Below are positions 24,998-34,052 of a DNA stretch of 64,000 bases, piece after piece. The notes under the pieces were generated by a model. The model was not told where the DNA came from. It did no database searches and worked only from the letters and a program-made list of their open reading frames with translations. The translations under genes and the position numbers were made by a program. The stretch's first letter is position 1. Each line of letters starts with the position of its first letter. Source of the stretch: JAYPAN01 sp049597955 (GTDB lineage: Bacteria > Pseudomonadota > Alphaproteobacteria > RS24); NCBI GenBank assembly GCA_049597955.1, contig JBMYND010000007.1, positions 43,835-107,834 on the forward strand. The letters run 5' to 3'.

Positions 24998-27301
24998 TTA
25001 ACTTACCGTTTCGTCGGTTTTTTTCACCTTGCCGCCCGGCTTGTCATTTTTGAACTTAAAGCCGAGTTTTTTGTCACGCCCCAAAGTCACTTCGACAATG
25101 CCGCCATTTTTCAGCTTGCCGAACAGCAATTCCTCAGCCAGCGGTTTCTTGACATTTTCCTGTATCACCCGCGCCATTGGTCGCGCGCCCATTTGCGGGT
25201 CATAGCCGGTCGCGACCAACCAATCCATGGCCGGTTTGGAGACGGTAATCATCACATTGCGGTCGGCAAGCTGGGTTTCCAGCTCCAGAATGAATTTCTC
25301 GACCACGCGGACAACCACTTCTTCCGGCAGATTGGCAAACTGCACCACCGAATCCAGCCGATTGCGGAACTCCGGCGTGAACATGCGGTTAATCGCTTCC
25401 ATATCCTCGCCTTCGCGCCGCGCCCGACCAAAGCCAATAGGTTCTTTGGCCATATCGGCGGCGCCGGCATTGGTGGTCATGATGAGAATCACATTGCGGA
25501 AATCAACTTTGCGGCCATTGGCATCGGTCAGGCTGCCGTGATCCATGACTTGCAACAGCACATTGAACAAATCAGGATGGGCTTTTTCAATCTCATCAAG
25601 CAGCAAGACGCAATGCGGGTTTTGGTCAACGCCATCGGTCAGCAAACCGCCCTGGTCATAGCCGACATAGCCGGGCGGTGCGCCAAGCAGACGCGAGACC
25701 GTATGGCGCTCCATATATTCCGACATGTCAAAGCGCAGCAATTCAACGCCCATAATAGAGGCAAGCTGGCGTGCCACTTCGGTTTTACCGACACCGGTCG
25801 GGCCGGAAAATAAATAGCTGCCAATCGGTTTGTCGGCTTCGCGCAATCCGGCGCGCGATAATTTTATCGAGGAAGACAGCGCGTCAATCGCCGCATCTTG
25901 CCCAAACACCACCCGCTTCAGCGACACATCAAGGCTGCGCAATTTCTCCGTATCATCCTTGGACACAGTTTTCGGCGGAATCCGCGCCATGGTCGCAATG
26001 ACATTTTCAATATCCTTGACGCTGATTGTTTTTTTGCGCTTGGATACGGGCAGTAATTTTTGCGACGCGCCAACCTCATCAATCACATCAATCGCCTTAT
26101 CGGGCAATTTGCGCTCGGCCATATAGCGGGCCGACAATTCAACCGCCGTTTTCAGCGCGTCATTTGTGTAGCGCACTTGGTGGAACTCTTCAAAGGCGCT
26201 TTTCAGCCCTTGCAGGATTTTAATGCTGTCACCGACGCTGGGCTCTACCACATCAATTTTCTGGAAGCGACGGGCCAGCGCGCGGTCTTTTTCAAAATGC
26301 TGGCGAAACTCTTTATAGGTTGTTGACCCCATACAGCGCAGGCCGCCATTTTGCAAAGCCGGTTTCAGCAGATTGGACGCATCCATCGCCCCGCCGGATG
26401 TTGCGCCCGCACCAATGACAGTGTGAATCTCATCAATAAACAAGACCGCTTCGGGCATTTCCTCCAATTCGGCCATGACTTGTTTGAGGCGTTCCTCAAA
26501 ATCGCCGCGATAGCGTGTGCCAGCCAGCAAAACGCCCATATCAAGCGAGAAAATCACATTATCTTGCAAAATTTCCGGCACATCGCCTTCGATAATTTTG
26601 CGCGCCAGACCTTCGGCAATGGCGGTTTTACCCACACCGGGGTCACCGACCAATAGCGGGTTGTTTTTATTGCGCCGACACAAAATCTGTATGGCGCGAG
26701 CCACTTCGCGGCTGCGGCCAATCAGCGGGTCAACGCGGCCTTTGCGTGCCTTTTCATTGAGATTGACGCAATAGGCGGCCAGTGCCTCGCCTTCCGCCAC
26801 ATTATCGCCGCCCTCCTCTTCGCCTTCTGCACCGGTGACGCGACGGGTTTCGGATTTACCGGGCTTTTTGGCGACACCATGCGAAATGAAATTCACCGCA
26901 TCATAGCGGGTCATTTCTTGCTCTTGCAGAAAATAAGCGGCATGGCTTTCGCGCTCGGCAAACATGGCAACCAATACATTGGCACCGGTCACTTCATCAC
27001 GGCCGGAGGATTGCACATGAATGGCGGCGCGCTGGATGACGCGCTGAAAGCCTGCGGTCGGCTTGCTGTCTTCACCATCATCGACAATTAAGCCGGTCAA
27101 TTCATTGTCGATATAATGGGTCAAATTATGCTGCAAAGTAGAGACATTGACGCCACAAGCTTCCATCACAGCCAGTGCTTCGGGGTCATGGGTCAGGGCA
27201 AGCAGCAAATGTTCCAATGTCGAAAATTCATGGTGACGTTCATTGGCCAGCACCAGCGCGCGATGCAGTCCGTCTTCCAGCTCTTTTGAAAATGCAGGCA
27301 C
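24998..27301 (-). CDS. clpA: ATP-dependent Clp protease ATP-binding subunit ClpA
   Basis: AAA+ unfoldase that feeds substrates to ClpP. N-terminal Clp-N repeat domain (1-145), first AAA domain with Walker A GDPGVGKT (219-226) and DEIHT Walker B, second AAA domain with GPTGVGKT and LLDEIEKAH, then the C-terminal D2 small domain. 767 residues. GTG start preceded by AAGGAG. It lies 27 bases after clpS, its adaptor, so both are probably one operon. Confidence 0.98.
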   Translation of the reverse strand: MPAFSKELEDGLHRALVLANERHHEFSTLEHLLLALTHDPEALAVMEACGVNVSTLQHNLTHYIDNELTGLIVDDGEDSKPTAGFQRVIQRAAIHVQSSGRDEVTGANVLVAMFAERESHAAYFLQEQEMTRYDAVNFISHGVAKKPGKSETRRVTGAEGEEEGGDNVAEGEALAAYCVNLNEKARKGRVDPLIGRSREVARAIQILCRRNKNNPLLVGDPGVGKTAIAEGLARKIIEGDVPEILQDNVIFSLDMGVLLAGTRYRGDFEERLKQVMAELEEMPEAVLFIDEIHTVIGAGATSGGAMDASNLLKPALQNGGLRCMGSTTYKEFRQHFEKDRALARRFQKIDVVEPSVGDSIKILQGLKSAFEEFHQVRYTNDALKTAVELSARYMAERKLPDKAIDVIDEVGASQKLLPVSKRKKTISVKDIENVIATMARIPPKTVSKDDTEKLRSLDVSLKRVVFGQDAAIDALSSSIKLSRAGLREADKPIGSYLFSGPTGVGKTEVARQLASIMGVELLRFDMSEYMERHTVSRLLGAPPGYVGYDQGGLLTDGVDQNPHCVLLLDEIEKAHPDLFNVLLQVMDHGSLTDANGRKVDFRNVILIMTTNAGAADMAKEPIGFGRARREGEDMEAINRMFTPEFRNRLDSVVQFANLPEEVVVRVVEKFILELETQLADRNVMITVSKPAMDWLVATGYDPQMGARPMARVIQENVKKPLAEELLFGKLKNGGIVEVTLGRDKKLGFKFKNDKPGGKVKKTDETVS

Positions 27302-27328
27302 GATATGGCTCCTTCTGACTTGTCCGAC

Positions 27329-27691
27329 CTAATCTTTTTCCATTGTGCATTGAAGCGGATGATCATGCTGCCTTGCAAGGTCCATCACTTGCGACACTTT
27401 CGTTTCCGCGACTTCATAGGTAAATACGCCACATATGCCGACGCCGTTTTGATGCACATGCAACATAATGCGCGTTGATTCTTCCGCGCTTTTTGAAAAA
27501 AATCGCTGCAAAACATAAACGACGAATTCCATCGGCGTGTAGTCATCATTAAGCAGCAGCACTTTATACATTGACGGCTTTTTGGTCTTGGTGCGCGTCA
27601 GTGTAACCGTGCCGGATTGGCGGTCGGGCGGCTGGCCCTCCTCACTGCCTGATGCGATGATTTTTCTGTCCAAACCCATCAAGTGAATCAT
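27329..27691 (-). CDS. clpS: ATP-dependent Clp protease adaptor ClpS
   Basis: N-recognin that delivers N-degron substrates to ClpA. The core has YKVLLLNDDYTPMEFVVYVL and MLHVHQNGVGICGVFTYEVAE, with the conserved Asn-Asp and His used in N-degron binding, and ends in HPLQCTMEKD. The 40-residue N-terminal extension is long but disordered-looking. 120 residues. The first gene of the clpS-clpA operon. Confidence 0.97.
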   Translation of the reverse strand: MIHLMGLDRKIIASGSEEGQPPDRQSGTVTLTRTKTKKPSMYKVLLLNDDYTPMEFVVYVLQRFFSKSAEESTRIMLHVHQNGVGICGVFTYEVAETKVSQVMDLARQHDHPLQCTMEKD

Positions 27692-27762
27692 TCTCCTAAT
27701 TGGTCTCTATTTGGCCCGTTTGGCCCCATTTTTGCAACCCTGTGCAAGAAAAGGATACACAC

Positions 27763-27790
27763 AATGTAGGTTAGCACTTTATTAACGCAA
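27763..27790 (-). promoter_or_regulatory. Candidate promoter for clpS-clpA
   Basis: Minus-strand TTGCGT (27785-27790) and TACATT (27763-27768) are 16 bases apart, about 70 bases upstream of the clpS start in the gap that clpS shares with the divergent carboxypeptidase gene. Confidence 0.35.
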
Positions 27791-27829
27791 GCCCGTCTTG
27801 ATAAGGTTCTGCTTAAGGAGTGATTCATT

Positions 27830-29068
27830 TTGGCACATAAAAATATGAAAAAACAACAGCCGCAAACGGCATTTGGGCGGATTTTTCGGGGTTTTTCGCC
27901 AGTTTCCGGCTTGCTCGGCATTTGCCTGAGCTTGGCGGCATTGACCATTATGTCGCATAGCGCACAGGCCGCACCACCCTATGCCTCTATCGTTATTGAC
28001 GCCCATAATGGGCGTATTTTGCAAGCGCATCGGGCTGAACAAGCCCGTCATCCGGCCTCATTGAGTAAATTAATGACGCTTTATCTGATGTTTCAAGATA
28101 TTGAAAATGGCCGGTTAAAGCCCGACACGAAAATCAAAATATCCCAAAACGCCGCATCACAACCGGCCAGCCGCTTGGGCTTGCGGGCGGGCGACACAAT
28201 TACCGCGCGCGAAGCCGTGCGCGCCCTGATTGTCAAATCAGCCAATGATGTGGCTACGGCTGTCGCCGAACATATGGCTGGCTCGGAAGAAAAATTCGCC
28301 CGCGAAATGACCCGCAAGGCGCGGCAATTGAGCATGTTTGACACGGTTTTCGTCAATGCTTCCGGCCTGCACAATAAACGCCAGAAAACAACCGCCCGCG
28401 ACATGGCGCGGCTGGCGGCGCGGCTGCTCAAACGCTTTCCGCATTTCGAGCCTTTCTGGACTGCGCGCCATTTCGACCATGACGGCAAACGCTATTACAG
28501 CCATAATCGCCTGCTCGGTCGCCTGCCCGGCGCAATTGGCATGAAGACCGGCTATATTCGCGCGGCAGGCTATAATATCGCCTCGGTTGTCGAGCGCGGC
28601 GGACGTCGGGTGATTGCTGTCGTCATTGGCGGGCGTTCGGTCGCCGGGCGCGATAATCGTGTTGTCTCGCTGGTTGAACGCCATATGCGCCGCGCTTCCA
28701 AAGCCTATCACAAATCCGGCATTTCCAAGCGCCAGCACAGGCTGGCCGCCGCTTGGGGAGCTACGCCGGAAGCCGTCAACAAGGCCAATCGTGCAGCCCA
28801 GGCAGAAGAGGCGCGCGCTTGGCAAATTCAGGTCGGCGCCTATCGCATCGCCGCTTCGGCGCAATCGCGGCTCAAGCATGTGCGCAATACGACCGGCGGC
28901 TCATTGGCAGCCGCCAAGCCGTTAACCGACAAATCCGAGCGCAATGGGGAAGCCATTTACCGCGCCCGCTTTGCCAATCTTTCGCAGGCACAAGCCTATA
29001 ATGTGTGCGATATGCTGAAAACGGCACAGGCAGGCAGAAGCGCGCCCTGCGTGCCGATTGCCCCTTAA
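27830..29068 (+). CDS. D-alanyl-D-alanine carboxypeptidase with C-terminal SPOR domain
   Basis: Penicillin-binding protein that trims peptidoglycan pentapeptides in the periplasm. Signal peptide in the first 45 or so residues, ending AQAAPPYAS. Peptidase S11 motifs: ASLSKLMT (SxxK), SANDVA (SxN) and GMKTGYI (KTG). After a basic linker, a SPOR-like domain starts at WQIQVGAYRI and may bind denuded septal glycan. 412 residues. The TTG start at 27830 has AAGGAG 9 bases upstream; ATG 27845 is an alternative but is too far from that site. Confidence 0.93.
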   Translation: MAHKNMKKQQPQTAFGRIFRGFSPVSGLLGICLSLAALTIMSHSAQAAPPYASIVIDAHNGRILQAHRAEQARHPASLSKLMTLYLMFQDIENGRLKPDTKIKISQNAASQPASRLGLRAGDTITAREAVRALIVKSANDVATAVAEHMAGSEEKFAREMTRKARQLSMFDTVFVNASGLHNKRQKTTARDMARLAARLLKRFPHFEPFWTARHFDHDGKRYYSHNRLLGRLPGAIGMKTGYIRAAGYNIASVVERGGRRVIAVVIGGRSVAGRDNRVVSLVERHMRRASKAYHKSGISKRQHRLAAAWGATPEAVNKANRAAQAEEARAWQIQVGAYRIAASAQSRLKHVRNTTGGSLAAAKPLTDKSERNGEAIYRARFANLSQAQAYNVCDMLKTAQAGRSAPCVPIAP

Positions 29069-29088
29069 TCGCCGATAAATCCGGCTGA

Positions 29089-29529
29089 CTAGTCTTCCAG
29101 CAAAGTGTCGCGCGCTTTGTTGAGTTGCGCCGCCAGCCAGTCCGTGCCGCCACGGTCAGGGTGATTTTTGACAATCAATTCCCGATAGGCCGCTTCAATG
29201 GCGGCGCGGTCGGCACCTTCTTCAAGCCCCAATATCTCAAATGCTTCGGCGCGGCTCATCCGACCATTTTCCTGCCGCATGGCACTGGCCGCCGGGCCAA
29301 CCATTTGCCAGACACGCCACAGCCGCACCAGCCACAACAGCACAAAGCCCAGCGGTGCCGCCAATTGATAACGTCCCATTAAAGCGAAAAATATCATGCC
29401 CGCGCCAATTGTTACAAAGCCGATGACCAGCAATAACCGGCGCAAGGCACTGGCCGTCATTTTGGCCAGCGCCGACAGCAGCACATACAGCCCAAGAAAG
29501 GCCAGCGCCCCAAGCAGCATATAAAACAT
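29089..29529 (-). CDS. Membrane-anchored J-domain (DnaJ-like) protein
   Basis: A 146-residue protein with two hydrophobic N-terminal segments (about 3-20 and 32-70) and a C-terminal J domain: EAFEILGLEEGADRAAI, then KNHPDRGGTD with the HPD motif at 123-125. This topology (membrane part first, J domain last) resembles the TIM14/Pam18 type rather than DnaJ or CbpA. It should stimulate DnaK at the membrane. Its ATG shares a base with the mipZ stop (TAATG), so the two are translationally coupled. Confidence 0.9.
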   Translation of the reverse strand: MFYMLLGALAFLGLYVLLSALAKMTASALRRLLLVIGFVTIGAGMIFFALMGRYQLAAPLGFVLLWLVRLWRVWQMVGPAASAMRQENGRMSRAEAFEILGLEEGADRAAIEAAYRELIVKNHPDRGGTDWLAAQLNKARDTLLED

Positions 29530-30389
29530 TATAAAGCCACGCCGGGCAGGTTAAGCGCGCCAACCAAAGCCCTGATTTCGGCACGCGCGGCGACATGTGA
29601 CATGGTCAGGCTGGCATTGGCTTCATCTTGGGTTAAATCCAGCAAAGTGATGCCAGCCGGATACATTTCGCGAAACACCACACGTTCCGACAGGCCGGGC
29701 GCCAGCCGGAAACCCAGTCGTTTCGACAATTCTTCGAGCGCCACTTCCACCCGTTTGCGGTTTTTGGCATGAATATGACCGGTTCGATTGCGTATCACCA
29801 CCCAATCAATGCTTGCGCCATCCGCCTTGGCGCGCGCCTGTCGGCACGACCAGACCATTTCCGAATAAATGCTTGGGCTTTTAATCGACAAATCATCGGC
29901 ATCAACTTTCGCCAAAAGGTCGAAATCAACAAAGCTCTCATTTATCGGCGTTACCAGCGTATCGGCACTGGCATGACCGAGCCGCGAGACATAAGTGTCG
30001 GAGCCGGGGCAATCAATCACAATAAAATCATGCTGCGGGCGCAATTCGGCCATCGCCCGGGCAAATGTGTCGCTTTCTTGATTGTGCCGGTAATCCAAAT
30101 CATTGCCGGTCACTGCCTCAATCTCAATATGGGTCGGCATGGGCATGTCACGCCGCCCTATCCAATTGCGCCGATTTTCCAGATAATTGGTGAAACTGCG
30201 CTGGCGCACATCAAGGTCAAGCGTGGCGACGCGCTTGCCTTCGGCCAGCAAGGCAGCGGCGATATGCATGGATGTGGTCGTCTTGCCTGACCCGCCTTTT
30301 TCATTGCCAACCACAATGACATGCGCGCCAGTGCCAAGCCCGCTTTCCACTGTCGGTTTCAAATCATCGCCGGGGGTTTGCTCATCCAC
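29529..30389 (-). CDS. mipZ: Division plane positioning ATPase MipZ
   Basis: ParA/MinD-family ATPase that in alphaproteobacteria forms gradients from the chromosome origin region and restricts FtsZ to midcell. Deviant Walker A VGNEKGGSGKTT (Lys at 31-38), ATLDLDVRQRSFTNYLENR, DFIVIDCPGSD and VIRNRTGHIHAKN are characteristic. 286 residues. GTG 30389 is chosen because AGGAGG lies 8 bases upstream; the open frame continues further but overlaps the divergent SDR gene. No parA/parB is in the window. Confidence 0.95.
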   Translation of the reverse strand: MDEQTPGDDLKPTVESGLGTGAHVIVVGNEKGGSGKTTTSMHIAAALLAEGKRVATLDLDVRQRSFTNYLENRRNWIGRRDMPMPTHIEIEAVTGNDLDYRHNQESDTFARAMAELRPQHDFIVIDCPGSDTYVSRLGHASADTLVTPINESFVDFDLLAKVDADDLSIKSPSIYSEMVWSCRQARAKADGASIDWVVIRNRTGHIHAKNRKRVEVALEELSKRLGFRLAPGLSERVVFREMYPAGITLLDLTQDEANASLTMSHVAARAEIRALVGALNLPGVAL

Positions 30390-30397
30390 CTTGTCAG

Positions 30398-30403
30398 CCT
30401 CCT
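30398..30403 (-). promoter_or_regulatory. Ribosome-binding site fixing the mipZ GTG start
   Basis: A perfect AGGAGG on the minus strand, 8 bases before the GTG at 30389. Confidence 0.75.
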
Positions 30404-30441
30404 GTGTTTTGAGAAATATACAACCGATTCCGGTTTTTGAC

Positions 30442-30453
30442 TGCAAATTTGCA
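30442..30453. promoter_or_regulatory. Perfect 12-base palindrome between mipZ and SDR gene
   Basis: TGCAAATTTGCA lies about halfway in the 118-base divergent gap, next to a TTGACT. It could be an operator, but no regulator gene is adjacent and a single short palindrome may be chance. Confidence 0.25.
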
Positions 30454-30507
30454 GCAATATGTGTAAGTTCGCGCCTTGAGGGCTTATCAGCCTGTCCGGA
30501 GTGTTGA

Positions 30508-31305
30508 ATGGATTTGACCGGCAAAAAATTATTACTGACCGGCGCCAATGGCGGGCTTGGTCGCGCCATTGCTGAAAAGCTCTGCGCCAATGGCGCGACA
30601 CTGGCTTTGTGCGAAAAAAACCAGGCTTTGGCGCAGCAGGCTTTTGACGCATTGCCGCAAGCCTTGCAGGCGCGCGCGCATGCCTTTGCCGGTGATTTGG
30701 CCGATGCGGCGCAAATTGCCGATATGGTCGCGCAGGCTGCCGACCGGCTTGGCGGGCTGGACGGCGTGGTCAATAATGCTGCCATGCTGGCCAGCGATGA
30801 CGCCGACCCGATTTCTACCCCGCTGAAAAGCTGGCAGGACACGTTAAATGTCAATCTCACCGGCGCTTTTCTGGTCTATAAACACGCATTGCCATTTTTG
30901 CTCGAAGCCGGTGGCGGTAGCCTTGTCACCCTGTCCTCGGTTGTGGCGCACAGCGCCTCGGCCATACCGCAAATCGCCTACACCACTTCCAAAGGCGCGT
31001 TGGAAGCGATGACGCGCGAGATTGCCATCACCTATGCGCGCGACAATATACGCGCCAATTGCGTCGCCCCCGGCCCGGTGCTGACCGAGCGCACGCGGCA
31101 TTATTTCGACAGTGATGAAAAATGGCTCACACGGCGCAAGCATATTCCCATGGGCCGACTTGGCCGACCCGATGAAATTGCCGGGCTGGTCTGTTTCCTC
31201 CTGTCTGATGCGGCAGGCTGGCAGACCGGTGGCATTTACCGCGTTGATGGTGGCATTTCCGCCGCCTATTTGGTCGATGACCGCAATGGTGCCGATACAT
31301 TATGA
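30508..31305 (+). CDS. Short-chain dehydrogenase/reductase
   Basis: NAD(P)-dependent oxidoreductase of 265 residues. Cofactor motif TGANGGLG at 11-18, the NNA motif in VVNNAAML, active-site Ser in LSSVVAHSAS, and YTTSK with the catalytic Tyr and Lys. The C-terminus has RLGRPDEIAGLVCFLLSDAAGWQTG, typical of FabG-like SDRs. The substrate is not evident. It overlaps the aldehyde dehydrogenase by 4 bases (ATGA), which suggests the two act in one route, alcohol or ketone to acid. Confidence 0.92.
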   Translation: MDLTGKKLLLTGANGGLGRAIAEKLCANGATLALCEKNQALAQQAFDALPQALQARAHAFAGDLADAAQIADMVAQAADRLGGLDGVVNNAAMLASDDADPISTPLKSWQDTLNVNLTGAFLVYKHALPFLLEAGGGSLVTLSSVVAHSASAIPQIAYTTSKGALEAMTREIAITYARDNIRANCVAPGPVLTERTRHYFDSDEKWLTRRKHIPMGRLGRPDEIAGLVCFLLSDAAGWQTGGIYRVDGGISAAYLVDDRNGADTL

Positions 31306-32696
31306 GCGAAAATCGGATTGACATTATCAGCCCGATTGACGGTCAGTTATTTACCTCTCGCCAACTGGCCGAAAGTGCCGAGATTGAGCGCGCGCTGGCG
31401 GCGGCGCAAAAAGCGCAAAAGCACTGGCAGCATACCAATATCGCGCAGCGCAAGGCGATTATTGACACTATGCTGACCCATTTGCGGGCGCAGGAAGCCG
31501 AGCTTGTGCCGGAACTGGCGCGGATGATGGGCCGACCGGTGCGCTTTGGTGGCGGCGAGATAAATGGCTATTGCGAGCGCGCCAGCCATATGGCGGCTAT
31601 TGCCGAAAAAGCTTTGGCCGATATTGTGTTGCCTGAAAAATCCGGTTTTGAACGCCATATCAGCCGCCGCCCCTTGGGCATTGTGCTGGTTATAGCGGCA
31701 TGGAATTACCCCTATCTGATTGCGGTGAATTCAATTGCCCCGGCCCTTTTGGCCGGTAATGCGGTGATTTTGAAACATGCCGCGCAAACCCTGCCCGCCG
31801 CCACCCGCATGGTGCGCGCTTTTGAACAGGCCGGTTTGCCGGACGGCTTGTTGACGCATTTGGTGGTCAACCATGCCCAAACCGCCGACATGATTGCCGA
31901 CCGCCGCATTGCCCATGTCAATTTCACCGGTTCGGTCGCTGGCGGGCGTGCCATTCAGGCTGCGGCGCGCAACCGCTTTATCGGCGTCGGCCTTGAACTG
32001 GGCGGCAAAGACCCCGCCTATGTGCGCGCTGATGCGGATTTACCTGCCACAGCCGCCGCTTTGGTCGATGGCAGTTTTTTCAATTCCGGCCAATCCTGTT
32101 GCGGCATTGAACGGATTTATGCCGATGCGCGCATTTATGATGAACTGCTCGAACTGATGCGCGCCGAAACCGAAGCCTATATTTTGGGCGACCCGCTTCG
32201 CGCCGACACGACATTGGGGCCAATGGTCAGCGCCGACGCCGCTGACGGATTACGGGCGCAAATTGAGGCAGCAAAAGCGATGGGCGCAAGCGGGCTGATA
32301 GACCGCAAAGGCTTCGCCGCCGACCAAGACGGCAATGCCTATTGTGCGCCGCAAATCTTGGTCAATGTTACCCATGATATGGCGATTATGCGCGAGGAAA
32401 GTTTCGGGCCTGTTGTCGGCGTGATGAAAACCAACAGTGATGAAGAGGCGCTGGCGCTGGTCAATGACAGCGCCTTTGGGCTGACTGCCTCAATCTGGAC
32501 GCGCGATATGGAGGCAGGTCGCAGGCTGGCCCCGCAAATCGAGACCGGCACAGTATTTGTCAATCGCTGCGACTATCTCGACCCCGGCCTTGCTTGGACC
32601 GGTATTGGCGATAGCGGACGCGGCGCAACCCTGTCGCAAATCGGCTTTGAGCAACTCACCCGCCCGATGAGTTTTCACATGAAGCACAATATCTGA
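31302..32696 (+). CDS. NAD(P)-dependent aldehyde dehydrogenase
   Basis: ALDH-superfamily enzyme, 464 residues. Visible landmarks: IAAWNYPYL (oxyanion Asn), NFTGSVAGGRAI, the catalytic Glu in LELGGKDPAYV, the catalytic Cys in NSGQSCCGIER, EESFGPVVGVM and TGTVFVNRCDYLDPGLAWTG at the end. The form resembles the succinate-semialdehyde or general aldehyde branch; the substrate cannot be fixed. It is coupled to the upstream SDR and followed closely by panC. Confidence 0.93.
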   Translation: MSENRIDIISPIDGQLFTSRQLAESAEIERALAAAQKAQKHWQHTNIAQRKAIIDTMLTHLRAQEAELVPELARMMGRPVRFGGGEINGYCERASHMAAIAEKALADIVLPEKSGFERHISRRPLGIVLVIAAWNYPYLIAVNSIAPALLAGNAVILKHAAQTLPAATRMVRAFEQAGLPDGLLTHLVVNHAQTADMIADRRIAHVNFTGSVAGGRAIQAAARNRFIGVGLELGGKDPAYVRADADLPATAAALVDGSFFNSGQSCCGIERIYADARIYDELLELMRAETEAYILGDPLRADTTLGPMVSADAADGLRAQIEAAKAMGASGLIDRKGFAADQDGNAYCAPQILVNVTHDMAIMREESFGPVVGVMKTNSDEEALALVNDSAFGLTASIWTRDMEAGRRLAPQIETGTVFVNRCDYLDPGLAWTGIGDSGRGATLSQIGFEQLTRPMSFHMKHNI

Positions 32697-32712
32697 GCCG
32701 GAGATGATGCAG

Positions 32713-33573
32713 ATGCGCGCACCGGATATTTTTCGCACTGTGGCCGATATGCGCCAAGCCGTCGCGGCTTGGAAAGCGCAGGGGTTGAAAGTGGGCTTGG
32801 TGCCGACAATGGGGTCGCTGCATGACGGGCATTTATCGCTGGTCAATAAAATGGCGCGTCATGCTGACCGGCTGATTGTGTCGATATTTGTCAATCCTAC
32901 CCAATTTGCCGCCCATGAAGACCTCGACACTTATCCGCGTCAGGAAGCGGCGGATATTGCCGCATTGGCGCAAACCGGCGCGGCGCATGAGGCCAGAATC
33001 GCCGTCTATATGCCCAGCGTTGGGCAAATATACCCGACCGGTTTTGCCACTTCGATAAATGTCGGCGGCGTGGCTGAAGGATTGGAAAGCGCCGAACGTC
33101 CGCATTTTTTCGGCGGGGTCGCCTTGGTGGTTCATAAGCTGTTTGCCCAATCGCAAGCCGATATTGCGATTTTTGGCGAAAAAGACTATCAGCAATTGCT
33201 GGTCATCCGGCAAATGGTGCGCGACTTTGATATGCCGATAGAGATTTTGTCCGGTGCCATCATCCGCGAAGCAGACGGCTTGGCCATGTCATCGCGCAAT
33301 GCCTATTTGTCACAAGCGCAGCGCCAAATTGCCGGACAGCTTAATCTCGTTCTGGCGCAATTGGCCAGCAGCACGGATACGCCCGAAGCCGCTTCTGCCC
33401 AAGCCCATGCCGCCCTTATGGAGGCCGGTTTCACTGCTGTTGATTATGCCTGTTTGCGCCATGCTGACACGCTGGCCGCGATAGAAGCCGGTGACACAGC
33501 ACCGCGCCGTGCTTTGATAGCCGCGCGGATTGGCGATATTCGCCTGCTCGACAATATGGCGGCGCGCTCATAA
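32713..33573 (+). CDS. panC: Pantothenate synthetase
   Basis: Condenses pantoate and beta-alanine with ATP to give pantothenate. The HIGH-like segment is VPTMGSLHDGHLSLV; IFGEKDYQQL, AIIREADGLAMSSRNAYL and FVNPTQF are also conserved. About 286 residues. Three in-frame ATGs exist (32704, 32707, 32713); 32713 has the best spacing from GGAG. panB and panD are not adjacent. Its 3' end overlaps the convergent DUF1489 gene by 6 bases. Confidence 0.96.
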   Translation: MRAPDIFRTVADMRQAVAAWKAQGLKVGLVPTMGSLHDGHLSLVNKMARHADRLIVSIFVNPTQFAAHEDLDTYPRQEAADIAALAQTGAAHEARIAVYMPSVGQIYPTGFATSINVGGVAEGLESAERPHFFGGVALVVHKLFAQSQADIAIFGEKDYQQLLVIRQMVRDFDMPIEILSGAIIREADGLAMSSRNAYLSQAQRQIAGQLNLVLAQLASSTDTPEAASAQAHAALMEAGFTAVDYACLRHADTLAAIEAGDTAPRRALIAARIGDIRLLDNMAARS

Positions 33574-33987
33574 CAGGCCCAGCTCGGTCAGTTCCTCGCG
33601 CAAGCCTTCCGGCATATCCTCATCTATTTCGATATTGCTCGGCGCATCAGCTGGCGCATCGGCGGGCTGCAAATAACGCCAGCCCTGAAATGGGCGGCGC
33701 GCCTGCAATCGGGTTGGCACAATTTGCGGGTTAAGATGCAAATGGCAGCGCGATATACCAGCCCCATCAATAAAGGGCTCAATATCCTCGATAAGCTGGC
33801 GCACCCGAATTTGCCGCTTAATGACCCAGTAAATCGACCCGCCTTCCAGTAAATCGGCCTGTCGCTTCGGCACCATGCGGGTTGTGTGAAACACGCGCTG
33901 ATAAGTGGATTGCAAATGGTTTTGCCATTGCACCAAATCGTCAATCGTGTCGGCCCCGACACATAATTTCACCAAATGTATGGTCAT
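33568..33987 (-). CDS. DUF1489 family protein
   Basis: A 139-residue protein of unknown function, a family largely confined to alphaproteobacteria. Recognised by IHLVKLCVGADTIDDLVQWQ, TTRMVPKRQADLLEGGSIYWVIK, RCHLHLNP and RRPFQGWRYL. The C-terminal tail is acidic and proline/alanine rich. No signal or membrane segment. It overlaps panC tail to tail. Confidence 0.85.
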   Translation of the reverse strand: MTIHLVKLCVGADTIDDLVQWQNHLQSTYQRVFHTTRMVPKRQADLLEGGSIYWVIKRQIRVRQLIEDIEPFIDGAGISRCHLHLNPQIVPTRLQARRPFQGWRYLQPADAPADAPSNIEIDEDMPEGLREELTELGLL

Positions 33988-34052
33988 GCGCCTGACTGTA
34001 ATGCAATCGCCACATATTTCCAGCCAACAGGGGCAAAAGCCGGTTGATTATC

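Noticed and set aside
30390..30860. N-terminal extension of the mipZ reading frame
   Set aside because: It overlaps the SDR gene on the other strand, and a perfect AGGAGG supports GTG 30389.
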